Source: a virus
Reading direction: 5' to 3' (one strand)
Virus record (IMG/VR): IMGVR_UViG_3300023181_000033
Coordinates: 1 to 58,782 of that record
Length of the DNA: 58,782 nt
Both the position numbers and the translations under genes were made by a program. Shown here piece after piece: positions 15,847 to 25,549 of this stretch. The stretch's first letter is position 1; every line of letters starts with the position of its first letter. The notes beneath the pieces were generated by a model that saw nothing but the letters and a program-made list of their open reading frames with translations, made no database searches and was not told the DNA's origin.

Positions 15847-18038
15847 GCGTATCATTACAAGCAGATATAGCCGGTTTTGTCCGGAATATGCAAGCGGCTT
15901 CTACGGTTGCCGATCAGACCGGAAGTTCAGTTTCTTCGCTATCGGTAAATGTAAGCCGTAATGTGGCGGCTATCAACAACACAGGCTTAACGGCTTTTGT
16001 TGCGTCATTACGTACAGCGGGAGCAAGCGCAACTGCGTTAGGCGCACAAACCGCTGCGGCATCGAGTACAGTGACCCGTAGTTTAGCACAGGCGGCAGCG
16101 GCCTCAGCTACTTCAGGTCGGGCAATTTCTACAGGGTCTAATCAGGCCGCATTTGCATTGACCAATTTAGGTAGGGTTGCGCAAGATGCTCCTTTCGGAT
16201 TTATTGGTATTCAAAATAACCTAAACCCATTATTAGAATCGTTCCAAAGGTTACGCGCTGAAACGGGTAGCAACGGAGCGGCTTTTAAAGCTTTGGGTCA
16301 ATCTTTAGCGGGGCCGGCTGGCATAGGTATTGCGCTATCGTTGGTTAGTGCAGGAGTTTTGCTGTACCAACAATATCAACAACGTGCAAATCGGGAAACC
16401 GCTGCTGCTGCTTCGGCAATGAAAAACGCTAAGAAGTCCGCAGAGGAATACGCGCTAACATTAGACGCGGTATCGCAAGCTAGGTTAGTAGGCTCGATTA
16501 ACGCTCAAAAGGAATTAACGGAACTACGTACGCTATATGCGATTACACAAGATACAACCATATCCACGCGTCAAAGAGGGCAGGCGGTTGATGAACTGCA
16601 AAAGAAATACCCGGAATACTTCAAGAACATTAAGGATGAAAATTTCTTAAATGGAGCGGCCAAAGAATCTTATGACAGATTAACCACCTCTATCATTGCA
16701 ACCGCAAGAGCAAGGGCGGCACAGGATATTATCACTAAAAACAGCTCCAGACAATTAGAGAATCAGCAAAAGATTAATGATGCTTTAATTGTTTACGATG
16801 CAGCAGCTAGAAAGATTGATGCTTTAAATAAAAAGCGTTCAGCATTAGGCGCGGCAGGAAATACAGCTGAACTATCCGGGGTAACCGCTCCTATCGCTAA
16901 GGCATTAGCTAAAGCGCAAGAAGACTTGATTGAATCGTCTACTACTATCCGCAACCTAAAGACTGACACCAATATACTTGACAAGCGTAATCTTGACCTA
17001 ACAAAAGAGATTACTAATCAAGTTAAAATAGGTGCTGATTTAGCAGGTAAAGTGGGTGATTTAGGTTCTGGCGGTAAATCAGCAAAGAGTGTTAAATCCT
17101 TAGGTGATGTATTAAAGGAATTAAACATTGATCTTACACAAACATCAGTACTTGCAGGGGCTTCGTTCGATCAAAAGAACGTTAAGCAGATTGATGCGTA
17201 TCAAAAGGCAATTGACGAACTGATTAAACTAGGCTATAAACCCGCCTCCGATGCAGTTGAGAAGTTAATTGACGCACAATCGAGGCTATTCCAATTAGGC
17301 CAAAACAATACCCTATCTGGATCAGTAAATCAAGGATTGCCAGCGCAAAGAAATTCGTTAGGGCAAACAGGACTTAACGGGATAAACGTACAGGATAAAA
17401 GCTTGGATGCCTTTAAGCGTCAGGAAAAAGAAATAGAAAAATCAAGGGCTAAAATAGTTAGACTTGTAAATGATGTAAATAATATCCTGGCAAACGGCAT
17501 AGGGCAAGGTTTATCCGGTTTTGCGTCAGGCATAGGCGAAGCATTAGCCAGCGGAACCAGTGTAATAGATGCAGTAGGGCAAGGTTTGCTGTCAGGATTG
17601 GGAAATATATTAACTCAACTAGGAGAGGCTGCCATTAAAATAGGGGTAGGGCTTGCTGCTATTAAGTTAGCCCTTAAATCTCTCAACCCGTTTGTTGCGG
17701 TTGCTGCAGGTGTTGGTTTAATAGCCCTAGGCGCGTTCTTCAGTAGCAAAGCATCATCTATAGGGGATAACGTCAAAGGCGGTTCAGGTGGAGGCGTTAC
17801 AGCCTTTGCAAATGGAGGTGTTGTATATGGCCCGACAAACGCTTTAATAGGCGAATATGCCGGGGCTAAATCAGATCCCGAAGTCGTTGCACCATTGAGC
17901 AAGTTGAAATCTATTATCGGCAAGGGAACGAATGACAACCCTAAAAACAACCAAACAGTACAAGTCGGCATTGAGGGAATAGTAAAAGGTAAAGATTTGG
18001 TGCTAATCACTAAAAGGGTAAATGAATCAAGAACATAA
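15828..18038 (+). CDS. Tape measure protein, phage A
   Basis: 736 residues: Ala/Ser/Gln-rich helices, a hydrophobic segment near 162-180 (GIGIALSLVSAGVLLY) and a larger hydrophobic block near 605-645 (VGLAAIKLALKSLNPFVAV), as usual in tape measures that set tail length and help DNA pass the membrane. The first ~45 residues match the phage B tape measure, after which they diverge. The length implies a fairly short siphovirus tail. Confidence 0.88.
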   Translation: MADGQLSVSLQADIAGFVRNMQAASTVADQTGSSVSSLSVNVSRNVAAINNTGLTAFVASLRTAGASATALGAQTAAASSTVTRSLAQAAAASATSGRAISTGSNQAAFALTNLGRVAQDAPFGFIGIQNNLNPLLESFQRLRAETGSNGAAFKALGQSLAGPAGIGIALSLVSAGVLLYQQYQQRANRETAAAASAMKNAKKSAEEYALTLDAVSQARLVGSINAQKELTELRTLYAITQDTTISTRQRGQAVDELQKKYPEYFKNIKDENFLNGAAKESYDRLTTSIIATARARAAQDIITKNSSRQLENQQKINDALIVYDAAARKIDALNKKRSALGAAGNTAELSGVTAPIAKALAKAQEDLIESSTTIRNLKTDTNILDKRNLDLTKEITNQVKIGADLAGKVGDLGSGGKSAKSVKSLGDVLKELNIDLTQTSVLAGASFDQKNVKQIDAYQKAIDELIKLGYKPASDAVEKLIDAQSRLFQLGQNNTLSGSVNQGLPAQRNSLGQTGLNGINVQDKSLDAFKRQEKEIEKSRAKIVRLVNDVNNILANGIGQGLSGFASGIGEALASGTSVIDAVGQGLLSGLGNILTQLGEAAIKIGVGLAAIKLALKSLNPFVAVAAGVGLIALGAFFSSKASSIGDNVKGGSGGGVTAFANGGVVYGPTNALIGEYAGAKSDPEVVAPLSKLKSIIGKGTNDNPKNNQTVQVGIEGIVKGKDLVLITKRVNESRT

Positions 18039-20491
18039 TGGCATTTAAAACAGTATTTCAGGGTTCTTTTTGCAATAAATCGGGCGAGGATGTTATTGTA
18101 CAGTTTCAGCGAGACTTTGTTGGGGGTGAGGAAATCATTCCGCAAGAGATCATCTTTGCAGGTGAGGACAATGAGCCTGTAGTAATTGAATACACTGAAG
18201 ACGGTAATAACAAGGATAACCCGATTAACAAATCTCAATGTACGGTCAATATAAAGGCTGTAGAGGGGTTTGAATTATCGTCATTATACACCGAGAACGA
18301 TAAGTACTGGCGTATCGTTATATCGGGCGCATGGAACTGGATTGGCTGGATGTTGCCTGACAATTCAAGTGAACCGTATGAGAATAAACCTTATGATGTA
18401 TCGGTACAAGCTACAGACGCGTTAGGGACGTTAGATGATTTGCCGTTCCAGAATGCAGATTTGACTAAGATCAAAGGATCTTTTTCAGATCATGATATAT
18501 TAAGGATCGCGCTGAATAAAACAGGATTGCAAATACCTTTATTGATTGGCGTGTCTACTTATGAGGCGCAAATGACTGTCGGTGTATGCCCGATGAAACA
18601 ATCTTTCATTCAGGCGCAAACATTCATTGATTCAGATCAATCTTCGTTTGCCTGTTCAGAGGTGATTCGTTCCATATTGGCGCGTTATGGATGTAGACTA
18701 CACCAGTTTAACGGCAAATGGCAAATCGTGAATGTACTGGAGTATTCACGAGGTACAGTATACGCTTGGGAATTTGACATAAACGGCAACCAGACGGCAA
18801 CTTATCCTAATATAGTAAACACTTTGGCTACTGGAAATTTTACCAGGGAGAATATACCAACGAATGCTACAAGCTCATTTGCTAAGGCTTATCTGTCAAG
18901 TACCGCATATTATCAGTTTGGATACCCGCCAAACAGCCTGATTAATGGCAATATGGATACGTGGTCTTTAAAACCTGCAGGATTACCGGACGGGTGGTTT
19001 GTAGTGCAGACCACAGGAACGATTACCGCTACAACCAAGATCAGGCAATCGGCAGGAGTAGACACAACAGATTATTATATCAGCGTATATGGGAGTGGGC
19101 AAGGTTACGTAAAGAACGCGAATGAAGTGCAGATCCGCGCAAACCAAATTGCAAGCGTATCGATGGATTTGCTATTACGCTATGACGTTGTGCCCGTAAT
19201 GTCGCCTATCTACTTTTCTGTTATAGTTCAGGACGATACAGGCAAGTATTACACAAACGCAGGCTGGCAAACAGCATACGGAACTTACACAGTTAGGTAC
19301 GACAGCGCAAGGGATGTAACGATAAACCAAGCTACGGTAAACTTTAATCTAGGAGCGCAAGCAAATGACTTTAAAATAACAGTCGCTTTCTTGGTTGCGG
19401 GACGTGCTGATGGTACGCATTACGAAACTTACGTGAACAATGTTACGGTATCAGCTAATACAGACGGTGCTTCAAAGGCTGCAATTGGTTCTTATAATAA
19501 GCAAACTCAAACGAGCAATCAAACCTTTCAGCCGGATCCTATATTAATCCTAAACAGTGATGATGACAGTACGCAAAGATTGTCGCCCATACTGGTTAAC
19601 GGCTTACCGACAGCGACATGGACTAGAGCCGGAATCACGGAATCGGTTAACTTATTGCATACCGTTGCTAACAGTCAATTACGGCTACATTCAAGACCGT
19701 ATAAGATATTTGAAGGCGATTTTATAGGCTATGGCGATATAAACCCGAATAGCCTAATTACAATTGACTTAAATCCCGGTTCGTTTATCTTTATGTCAGG
19801 TACATTTAATCTCAGGACTGATGTGCATACTTTGCGATGGGCTGAGACGTTAATCGATGATCCGACCTATATAGAGGCGCAAAGGTTAGATTATGGCACT
19901 GAAACAGATAAAAACGGGACATCTGTAGGTACTCCGCAAGGCGTAGGTGATCAGCCAGGGAGTTCATATGTTGACTTATCCGGGTATGCTAAAATAACTG
20001 ATGTACCTGCTGCTGCTACGAACGTAGAAACTCAGGCCGGCACAGTAGCGAATAAGTATGTTTCGCCATCAACTTTAGCCAATTGGTGGGCTTATGTTCG
20101 GGGGTTAGCGTTTACAATTACGGGTATTTGGTCAGTTCCAACGGCCGCGACGGGTACAAGCACGCAACAAATTGCAAGTACAGCGTTTGTTCAGTCGGCA
20201 TTGCTAACTTTAAATCCTAATTACAGGGAGGTAAACGCCAACTATACCCTTATAGCAACGGATAATACTGTAAACGTTACGGCAAATACGGTTACTCTAA
20301 CACTACCTACAGCGATAGGCATAACAGGCAGGATTATCAGGATTAAAAATAGCGGTACGGGTACGGTAACAATAAATACAACTGGCAGTCAGTTGATAGA
20401 TGGGACTTTAACTAAGGTAATTAACACGCAATATTCATTGTTTGGCCTGCAAAGTACAGGGGCAAATTGGATCATTATAGCACAAATGTAA
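18038..20491 (+). CDS. Tail tip/baseplate-type protein, phage A
   Basis: 817 residues, overlapping the tape measure stop by one base. The N-terminal half (MAFKTVFQGSFCNKSGED, ISGAWNWIGWMLPD) fits distal tail/tail-associated proteins by position. The C-terminal ~85 residues (NANYTLIATDNTVNVTA, TGTVTINTTGSQLIDG) form a beta-rich tail-fibre module. Probably part of the adhesion device. The exact baseplate role is inferred from order. Confidence 0.7.
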   Translation: MAFKTVFQGSFCNKSGEDVIVQFQRDFVGGEEIIPQEIIFAGEDNEPVVIEYTEDGNNKDNPINKSQCTVNIKAVEGFELSSLYTENDKYWRIVISGAWNWIGWMLPDNSSEPYENKPYDVSVQATDALGTLDDLPFQNADLTKIKGSFSDHDILRIALNKTGLQIPLLIGVSTYEAQMTVGVCPMKQSFIQAQTFIDSDQSSFACSEVIRSILARYGCRLHQFNGKWQIVNVLEYSRGTVYAWEFDINGNQTATYPNIVNTLATGNFTRENIPTNATSSFAKAYLSSTAYYQFGYPPNSLINGNMDTWSLKPAGLPDGWFVVQTTGTITATTKIRQSAGVDTTDYYISVYGSGQGYVKNANEVQIRANQIASVSMDLLLRYDVVPVMSPIYFSVIVQDDTGKYYTNAGWQTAYGTYTVRYDSARDVTINQATVNFNLGAQANDFKITVAFLVAGRADGTHYETYVNNVTVSANTDGASKAAIGSYNKQTQTSNQTFQPDPILILNSDDDSTQRLSPILVNGLPTATWTRAGITESVNLLHTVANSQLRLHSRPYKIFEGDFIGYGDINPNSLITIDLNPGSFIFMSGTFNLRTDVHTLRWAETLIDDPTYIEAQRLDYGTETDKNGTSVGTPQGVGDQPGSSYVDLSGYAKITDVPAAATNVETQAGTVANKYVSPSTLANWWAYVRGLAFTITGIWSVPTAATGTSTQQIASTAFVQSALLTLNPNYREVNANYTLIATDNTVNVTANTVTLTLPTAIGITGRIIRIKNSGTGTVTINTTGSQLIDGTLTKVINTQYSLFGLQSTGANWIIIAQM

Positions 20492-20496
20492 TAACT

Positions 20497-20787
20497 ATGA
20501 ACGTAATTCAATATGCTACCGCTACCTCGGGAACTATTGTAGCTAACAACACACAACAGGATTTAATAGTCCTACACAATGCAACTGCTCTAGTAGCTGT
20601 TTTGTCTTTTACATTACCGACTACACCTACCAATGGTCAAATCGTAACCTTCGCCACTAAGAACGGCATTACGCTATTTACTTTAACCGGAGGAACATTG
20701 ATTACTTCGCTTGCTACACTGTTAGCTGGCGGTTATGTAACATGGGTATATTCGTTAAATGCAAACGGGTGGTTTAGGATAAGATAA
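20497..20787 (+). CDS. Small tail fibre-like protein (96 aa)
   Basis: Starts MNVIQYATATSGTIVANN, 5 nt after the previous stop. The beta-rich pattern (TNGQIVTFATKNG, ending in NANGWFRIR) resembles the C-terminal module of the preceding tail protein. Probably a fibre-tip or decoration protein. Confidence 0.6.
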   Translation: MNVIQYATATSGTIVANNTQQDLIVLHNATALVAVLSFTLPTTPTNGQIVTFATKNGITLFTLTGGTLITSLATLLAGGYVTWVYSLNANGWFRIR

Positions 20788-20793
20788 ATTGAT

Positions 20794-20801
20794 TATATTT
20801 G
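20794..20801 (+). promoter_or_regulatory. -7 element TATATTTG 4 nt before an ATG
   Basis: TATATTTG, then 4 nt, then ATG at 20,806. Part of the recurring near-leaderless pattern. Confidence 0.55.
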
Positions 20802-20805
20802 AACT

Positions 20806-21342
20806 ATGGCAATAGACGCTTCGGCTTATGTGATTTTGATAGACACTGTCACCCCTCGTTCAGCGGGGCATGGCGCTGATTATCGTCCGGTTGCTTGTGG
20901 CACGTCCAATAATTGGGGTGGTGATGCTGAGGGGATATCTTTGCGTAACAAAATGGACGGCGGATATGATCAAAGTACAACAGGGTACATATCTACCAAT
21001 TTTGACATGGACGGGCAGGCAATAGGGTTACGCATGGCAGATAAGCTGATAAAGGCTAACTTTCAGGAACTAGCAGAATTGTTTTATAACAAGCGTGAAT
21101 TCTGGATTATGCAAGCAGATGCGGATATGACTATTGTCCGCGAAATATGGTGCAGAATAGGATCATACAGAGAGACAGCGCAAATGAATAGCCTTTACAC
21201 CTTTACCGCTTCATTCGTGGGTATTGGCCGACCGACAATGCTGACTGGAGATATAATAAAGTTGCTTCGCGCTACTGATTTAAGCGGTACAGAAATAAGA
21301 CAAGACGGAAACAACAATTTAATCGAGATAAAAAATGCCTGA
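20806..21342 (+). CDS. Divergent tail-tube-like paralogue (178 aa)
   Basis: Follows the same motif order as the tube protein at 14,635: YRPVACGTSN, then NKMDGGYDQSTTG, DMDGQAIGLR, ANFQELAELF, REIWCRIGS and a final SFVGIGRPT. Located among tail tip genes, it could be a second tube-fold ring, for example a distal or baseplate ring. Has its own promoter element. The relationship is judged by eye. Confidence 0.55.
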   Translation: MAIDASAYVILIDTVTPRSAGHGADYRPVACGTSNNWGGDAEGISLRNKMDGGYDQSTTGYISTNFDMDGQAIGLRMADKLIKANFQELAELFYNKREFWIMQADADMTIVREIWCRIGSYRETAQMNSLYTFTASFVGIGRPTMLTGDIIKLLRATDLSGTEIRQDGNNNLIEIKNA

Positions 21343-23968
21343 ATTTGAAACAATAACGATACCGGCCCTGCCAGACTTGGTTTTAGCTATAAGCACTTTT
21401 TTAGAAGGGTCGAACGCCGATCAAAAATCGGGCAAGTTTACAGCCGCTCAATTAGCAACCTTTTTAGCACCTTATGTAACAGCCGTGGGTGGCTCGGGCT
21501 ATGTGGCTACTACAGGAACGGTTTTACCTCAGGCAGCTGCAGGAAAGTATACTATTGTCGGCCCCGGTACATATACGCAAACTACAGGCGGGAACGTGGT
21601 TACTACGCAGCCTATAAACATTCTAGCCTCTAACGCAAGCTCGTGGGTATTGGTTACAGCTATCCCTCTTACTCTTACTGATTACGTAAAGAAGTCGGAT
21701 CCCACTTTTAAAGTATATCCAACAAAAGAGGCAGCTATTGCTGACATTGGTAATGTAGTTGTAGACGGAGTAAATAAACGTGACGGCAGGATTATTTTAA
21801 TAGGATCGGCAAACAACTATGTTCCTTATTGGTGGATGAATGGGTTCGAAGACGTGAACTTGGTAGAATTTCAGTCAGCCAGCAATACGGTAACTTTTGC
21901 TAAAGTGCCGGGATACATAGTTCCTAGTGGTGATATTAACTCTGCGCTAGGTTACAACTCAGGATTTGTTGATGTGAATGGAGCGCGTTATATACAGGGG
22001 TCGGTAAACCCTGGGTCTGTAGGATCATCCCTATCAATTGCTTTTTATGATAAAAATAAAATATTTATATCAGGCGTAAATACAGGGGGCATAACACAAT
22101 TAGCCACAGTGCCCACTAACGCTTTTTATGCAAAAATTGGCGGTATAGATATTTCTACTAGTGCTTATGTTATATATCTTTTGGCTACTAGCAAAACTAC
22201 ATCTGCCATTACAGAAAGATTAGATGCACATTTGAATACGTTCGTAGCTAATATCGCCTTTAAAAACGGGTATGTTGATATGTCTGGGTCTATAAATGCC
22301 CTATCATCTGACTGGAAGAACACTGGTTTTTATTACATAAGTGGAGCCAAAAAAATACGCGGCTACATATCAAATAGCCCTAGTATAGGCTCTGGCTACC
22401 CAGTTGCGTTTTACGATAAGAACCGAACTTTTATTTCAGGCGCAAACACGGGGGCTGTATACTATGATTTAGACATTCCAGTAAATGCTTATTATGTGAT
22501 ATTGTCAGGGCTAGCTTCTGGAGTAATTACGCTATCTGTCTTAGATGAGTCTAATCCAAAAGAATATATCAACGAATCAATAGAAAGCCCCGCTAGATAT
22601 TTCAGAGACGACCTAAGAGCTGGGTATTTGAGTGTTAACGGAGATATGGTCAATGTTACGGGGTGGTTCAATACAAATTTCATTTACGTGAAAGGAGAGT
22701 ATAAAATAGAGGCAAAAATAGGCCCGACTTCTCCAGGCGGTGCATTGTCGATAGCGTTCTATGGTAAAGATAAAAAGTTTATATCTGGTGTAAATGCGGG
22801 GACAGAATATGACGAGTCATTAATCCCAACAGCCGCATATTACGCGGCTGTTGGCGGAACTTCAATTTCTTATGTTAAGATCATAGGTAACTCATATAAG
22901 AACTTAGACAAAGACGTTTCAGATTACTTGACTTTTTTGCCTGATAAGTTTGTCTTAATAAAAAACTCAGCCGAAACGATTTATATGCCCGGGCTATATT
23001 CTCAGGGGAATAATTATAAAATAAATAGTGGAATTTTTTCTGATAAAAAAACATTGTATAAAAAGGTAGCTTTATTAGACCACAATGTTGATAATTCTAT
23101 ATTTTTCGCTTTTGACAGATCGCCCTTTGTAGTAGGGGCACCAGTTGAATTTATAGATAAGGCATCGTACAGTTATACTGGCGGGGCTAGGTCTGTAATG
23201 TTTATAGGGGATAGTTTAACCCAATTTGATATATGGCATCAGGAATTTATGCGTCAGCTAACCGGCACGGGCACCCCTGTAAATGGGCAAGTTACAGGGG
23301 TGTTGGCTCCAATGTCGCTGCCTTTAACAGCTATAGGAACCAGAGGTGGATCAGTTTCTGGTGTAAAGCATGAAGGGCGTGCAAGTTGGAGTGTAAATAC
23401 ATATCTTACTCAGTCGTCCGCTTTCGGCAGCAATAACGCTTTCTGGAACCCTTCTACGTCTCAATTTGATATAAACTACTATCTTACTCAAAATAATTTT
23501 TATACATCGTTAGGTGGCACAGTAAATGCTACTGGCGGTAATTTAGACATATTTATATTCTTAGGATGGAATGATCAGGGAATTAAAAAGGCGGAGTTAA
23601 CTACGCTTATCAATCTTATAAAAGCGAAATTGCCCAATGTTAATATTATTCTTGTTGGCCTGCAAACAACCCCCACTAGCGTTCCTAATTATGCTTTCGA
23701 CAGATATAAATCTGTTATGGATATGGTTATTCAAGATAGCATAGATAAACAAAGTGTGGCTAATTCCTTTACAAAGGTTAGCTTTTTCCCTACCGCACCT
23801 TATTTTATACCAGACGGGTCGTATAATGATATAGAAAAACTAGTTACCGTACGAGATTCAGAGCCTACCGTGTATGTAAACGATTGGATACATCCTAAAG
23901 ATAAAGGATTAGGTTTGATTGCCGACTCAAACGTTGCTCAATATCTATCCTATCTGAAGCAATATTAA
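21335..23968 (+). CDS. Tail fibre with repeats and SGNH hydrolase, phage A
   Basis: 877 residues. Three repeats, beginning near residues 205, 308 and 426, share FYDKN.....ISGVN and an Ala-Tyr-Tyr segment, probably carbohydrate-binding or stalk units. The C-terminal domain is an SGNH esterase: MFIGDSLT near 624, FLGWND near 744, DWIHP near 849 (catalytic Asp/His). Likely the receptor-binding, glycan-modifying fibre. Last gene of the tail operon; overlaps the preceding gene by 8 nt. Confidence 0.78.
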   Translation: MPEFETITIPALPDLVLAISTFLEGSNADQKSGKFTAAQLATFLAPYVTAVGGSGYVATTGTVLPQAAAGKYTIVGPGTYTQTTGGNVVTTQPINILASNASSWVLVTAIPLTLTDYVKKSDPTFKVYPTKEAAIADIGNVVVDGVNKRDGRIILIGSANNYVPYWWMNGFEDVNLVEFQSASNTVTFAKVPGYIVPSGDINSALGYNSGFVDVNGARYIQGSVNPGSVGSSLSIAFYDKNKIFISGVNTGGITQLATVPTNAFYAKIGGIDISTSAYVIYLLATSKTTSAITERLDAHLNTFVANIAFKNGYVDMSGSINALSSDWKNTGFYYISGAKKIRGYISNSPSIGSGYPVAFYDKNRTFISGANTGAVYYDLDIPVNAYYVILSGLASGVITLSVLDESNPKEYINESIESPARYFRDDLRAGYLSVNGDMVNVTGWFNTNFIYVKGEYKIEAKIGPTSPGGALSIAFYGKDKKFISGVNAGTEYDESLIPTAAYYAAVGGTSISYVKIIGNSYKNLDKDVSDYLTFLPDKFVLIKNSAETIYMPGLYSQGNNYKINSGIFSDKKTLYKKVALLDHNVDNSIFFAFDRSPFVVGAPVEFIDKASYSYTGGARSVMFIGDSLTQFDIWHQEFMRQLTGTGTPVNGQVTGVLAPMSLPLTAIGTRGGSVSGVKHEGRASWSVNTYLTQSSAFGSNNAFWNPSTSQFDINYYLTQNNFYTSLGGTVNATGGNLDIFIFLGWNDQGIKKAELTTLINLIKAKLPNVNIILVGLQTTPTSVPNYAFDRYKSVMDMVIQDSIDKQSVANSFTKVSFFPTAPYFIPDGSYNDIEKLVTVRDSEPTVYVNDWIHPKDKGLGLIADSNVAQYLSYLKQY

Positions 23969-24127
23969 TAATATTTTTAAAAAGCTATCTTTAACCGGAT
24001 GGCTTTCTACATTTAATAGAAGCACGTTTGTTCCGATTCGCGAATGAACATCTTCCTTTGATTTCGCATATAATGTCTGTTCGAAGACTATATTATTAGC
24101 CATTGCGGTAACTAAGTATTTTTTCAT
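23945..24127 (-). CDS. Small hypothetical protein (60 aa)
   Basis: MKKYLVTAMANNIVFEQTLY. Coupled to the upstream lipoprotein-like gene (ATGA) and overlaps the tail fibre gene's 3' end by 24 nt on the other strand. No domain recognised. Confidence 0.5.
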   Translation of the reverse strand: MKKYLVTAMANNIVFEQTLYAKSKEDVHSRIGTNVLLLNVESHPVKDSFLKILLILLQIG

Positions 24128-24288
24128 GGCTTAGGATGATAAGGGTATCCAACTGAACTATATCCTCCTGCACTTGTTGATGTAGGCTGGTTATCACTCC
24201 ATTCTTGCGCCCTTTCGAGTGCTTTACGGCAACCGTATGCTAAGGATACAACGAATATCCAAGCAAAGATGATGTTTCTATTTTTCAT
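24124..24288 (-). CDS. Small lipoprotein-like protein (54 aa)
   Basis: MKNRNIIFAWIFVVSLAYGC is a lipoprotein signal-like segment with Cys at 20, followed by a short polar, Ser/Tyr/Pro-rich mature part. Probably envelope-associated, possibly lysis- or exclusion-related. Overlaps both neighbours in a four-gene antisense cluster. Confidence 0.55.
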   Translation of the reverse strand: MKNRNIIFAWIFVVSLAYGCRKALERAQEWSDNQPTSTSAGGYSSVGYPYHPKP

Positions 24289-24448
24289 AATTAGATATAT
24301 GTTTAATATTGGTTACTTTAACAGATAGCACTTCATTGTTAGCGAACTGTATAATGAACATACGCTCGTTCATGGGATCTGATGAAATACCTTTGCATAC
24401 CATAGATTTGAAGCCTTTTAAAGGCTCTTTAAATTGCAGCTTAATCAT
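24278..24448 (-). CDS. Small hypothetical protein (56 aa)
   Basis: Start MIKLQFKEPLKGFKSMV overlaps the previous gene's end by 8 nt. A longer in-frame reading lies inside that gene. No domain recognised. Confidence 0.5.
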   Translation of the reverse strand: MIKLQFKEPLKGFKSMVCKGISSDPMNERMFIIQFANNEVLSVKVTNIKHISNYEK

Positions 24449-24629
24449 AAGACTCCCATTCGTTAATATTGCCTCCAACAGCCTTAATTGACTTAATCGG
24501 CAATATCCTGTTTCTACCCGATTCATTCCACCATTTAATGATTGATTCTTTGCAATAGCCTAAAACGTTCAGTTCGGTTATTCCGCTCTTGCTCATTTCG
24601 TCCCTGCAGTATATTTTGTAAATCTCCAT
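24441..24629 (-). CDS. Small hypothetical protein (62 aa), first of the antisense cluster
   Basis: MEIYKIYCRDEMSKSGI, then IIKWWNESGRNRILPI. Its ATG lies 4 nt from a minus-strand TATATTTG, marking the cluster promoter. Function unknown. Confidence 0.55.
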   Translation of the reverse strand: MEIYKIYCRDEMSKSGITELNVLGYCKESIIKWWNESGRNRILPIKSIKAVGGNINEWESYD

Positions 24630-24633
24630 ACAC

Positions 24634-24641
24634 CAAATATA
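24634..24641 (-). promoter_or_regulatory. -7 element for antisense cluster at 24.6 kb
   Basis: CAAATATA on the + strand is TATATTTG on the minus strand, 4 nt before the ATG at 24,629. Confidence 0.55.
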
Positions 24642-24678
24642 AACACACGATCTTGAATTTTTATATAGGTATCTATAA

Positions 24679-24701
24679 TGTTACAATAATTGCTATCTTT
24701 A
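24679..24701 (+). promoter_or_regulatory. Promoter region of the lysis block
   Basis: TGTTACA (24,679-24,685) followed by TATCTTTA (24,694-24,701), about 24 nt before the first small gene of the block. Confidence 0.4.
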
Positions 24702-24725
24702 CGTTACACTTAATTATATAGCATT

Positions 24726-24797
24726 ATGCCAGATCCTAAACCAGTAGACTTGCCAGATGATGGCGGCACACATCCAGAAGACCCTAAAAAACCTTAA
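24726..24797 (+). CDS. Tiny Pro/Asp-rich peptide (23 aa)
   Basis: MPDPKPVDLPDDGGTHPEDP; stop directly abuts the ATG of the next membrane protein. Preceded by promoter motifs. Plausible leader or accessory peptide, weakly supported. Confidence 0.35.
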   Translation: MPDPKPVDLPDDGGTHPEDPKKP

Positions 24798-25139
24798 ATG
24801 AAAGCAGGCGTTTGTGTTCTATATATTACAGCATTGTTCCTTTACTTCGCGTTTGATTTCGGGGGCTATTGGAATGACATTTATTTGCAGGCACAGGCTT
24901 TAATGGTAGCTTTTCTGTCATATACCCTATATAAACGTAAATCAATATTAGAACACGAACGCTTGTTATTTAAATTCATTGCGTGGATTGCTGTAGCTGA
25001 TTCGGCATATACCTTTGTTTGCATGTTTAGGGGCAAGGATTTTGCTATACACAATACAAATGTATTTGCGTACATTATAGGCTTTAGCGTCGTGGTTTTA
25101 TTGGGACATATTGCGTATAATAAGGACAAATTTAAATGA
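24798..25139 (+). CDS. Membrane protein (113 aa)
   Basis: About three to four hydrophobic segments (LYITALFLYFAFDF, LMVAFLSYTLY, FAYIIGFSVVVLLGHIA). First of three overlapping membrane-protein genes before the endolysin. May be a holin or holin partner. No family recognised. Confidence 0.6.
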   Translation: MKAGVCVLYITALFLYFAFDFGGYWNDIYLQAQALMVAFLSYTLYKRKSILEHERLLFKFIAWIAVADSAYTFVCMFRGKDFAIHNTNVFAYIIGFSVVVLLGHIAYNKDKFK

Positions 25140-25549
25140 ACATCGTGAACACAATAGCTAGGTCAGGTTATGAATTTCTTGTAATTAACATTGTCGCTGT
25201 ACCATTCATAGCGACAAGTCCATGGGTTATAGTTTGGTACTCATTATGCGTACTGCTTGCATTCGTTCTGAGGATAGGGATGATGCACAAAGATAAAACA
25301 TTGAATAGCGGCACTCTTTTGTGGCAGTCTATCGCGACAATTGGGTGGTCATTTATAATGATACTTGTCTGGGAATACGTGACTCCAGGTAAAAGCAAAG
25401 GATTTGAAATATATCTATTCGTAAATTCATTTTTTGCGTCGTTTGCGGTGTCACAATTTGAGCAAATAGGTAAGACCACAATCAAAAAATGGTTAAGAGC
25501 TAAACTTAGCACGTTTCTTGCCGTTGAGAAAGAGGAGGACAAATCATGA
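25136..25549 (+). CDS. Membrane protein, holin-like (137 aa)
   Basis: Several transmembrane segments (FLVINIVAVPFIAT, VWYSLCVLLAFVL, SIATIGWSFIMILVW) and a charged C-terminal tail (EKEEDKS), the general layout of holins. ATGA overlap with both neighbours. Function inferred from topology and place. Confidence 0.6.
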   Translation: MNIVNTIARSGYEFLVINIVAVPFIATSPWVIVWYSLCVLLAFVLRIGMMHKDKTLNSGTLLWQSIATIGWSFIMILVWEYVTPGKSKGFEIYLFVNSFFASFAVSQFEQIGKTTIKKWLRAKLSTFLAVEKEEDKS

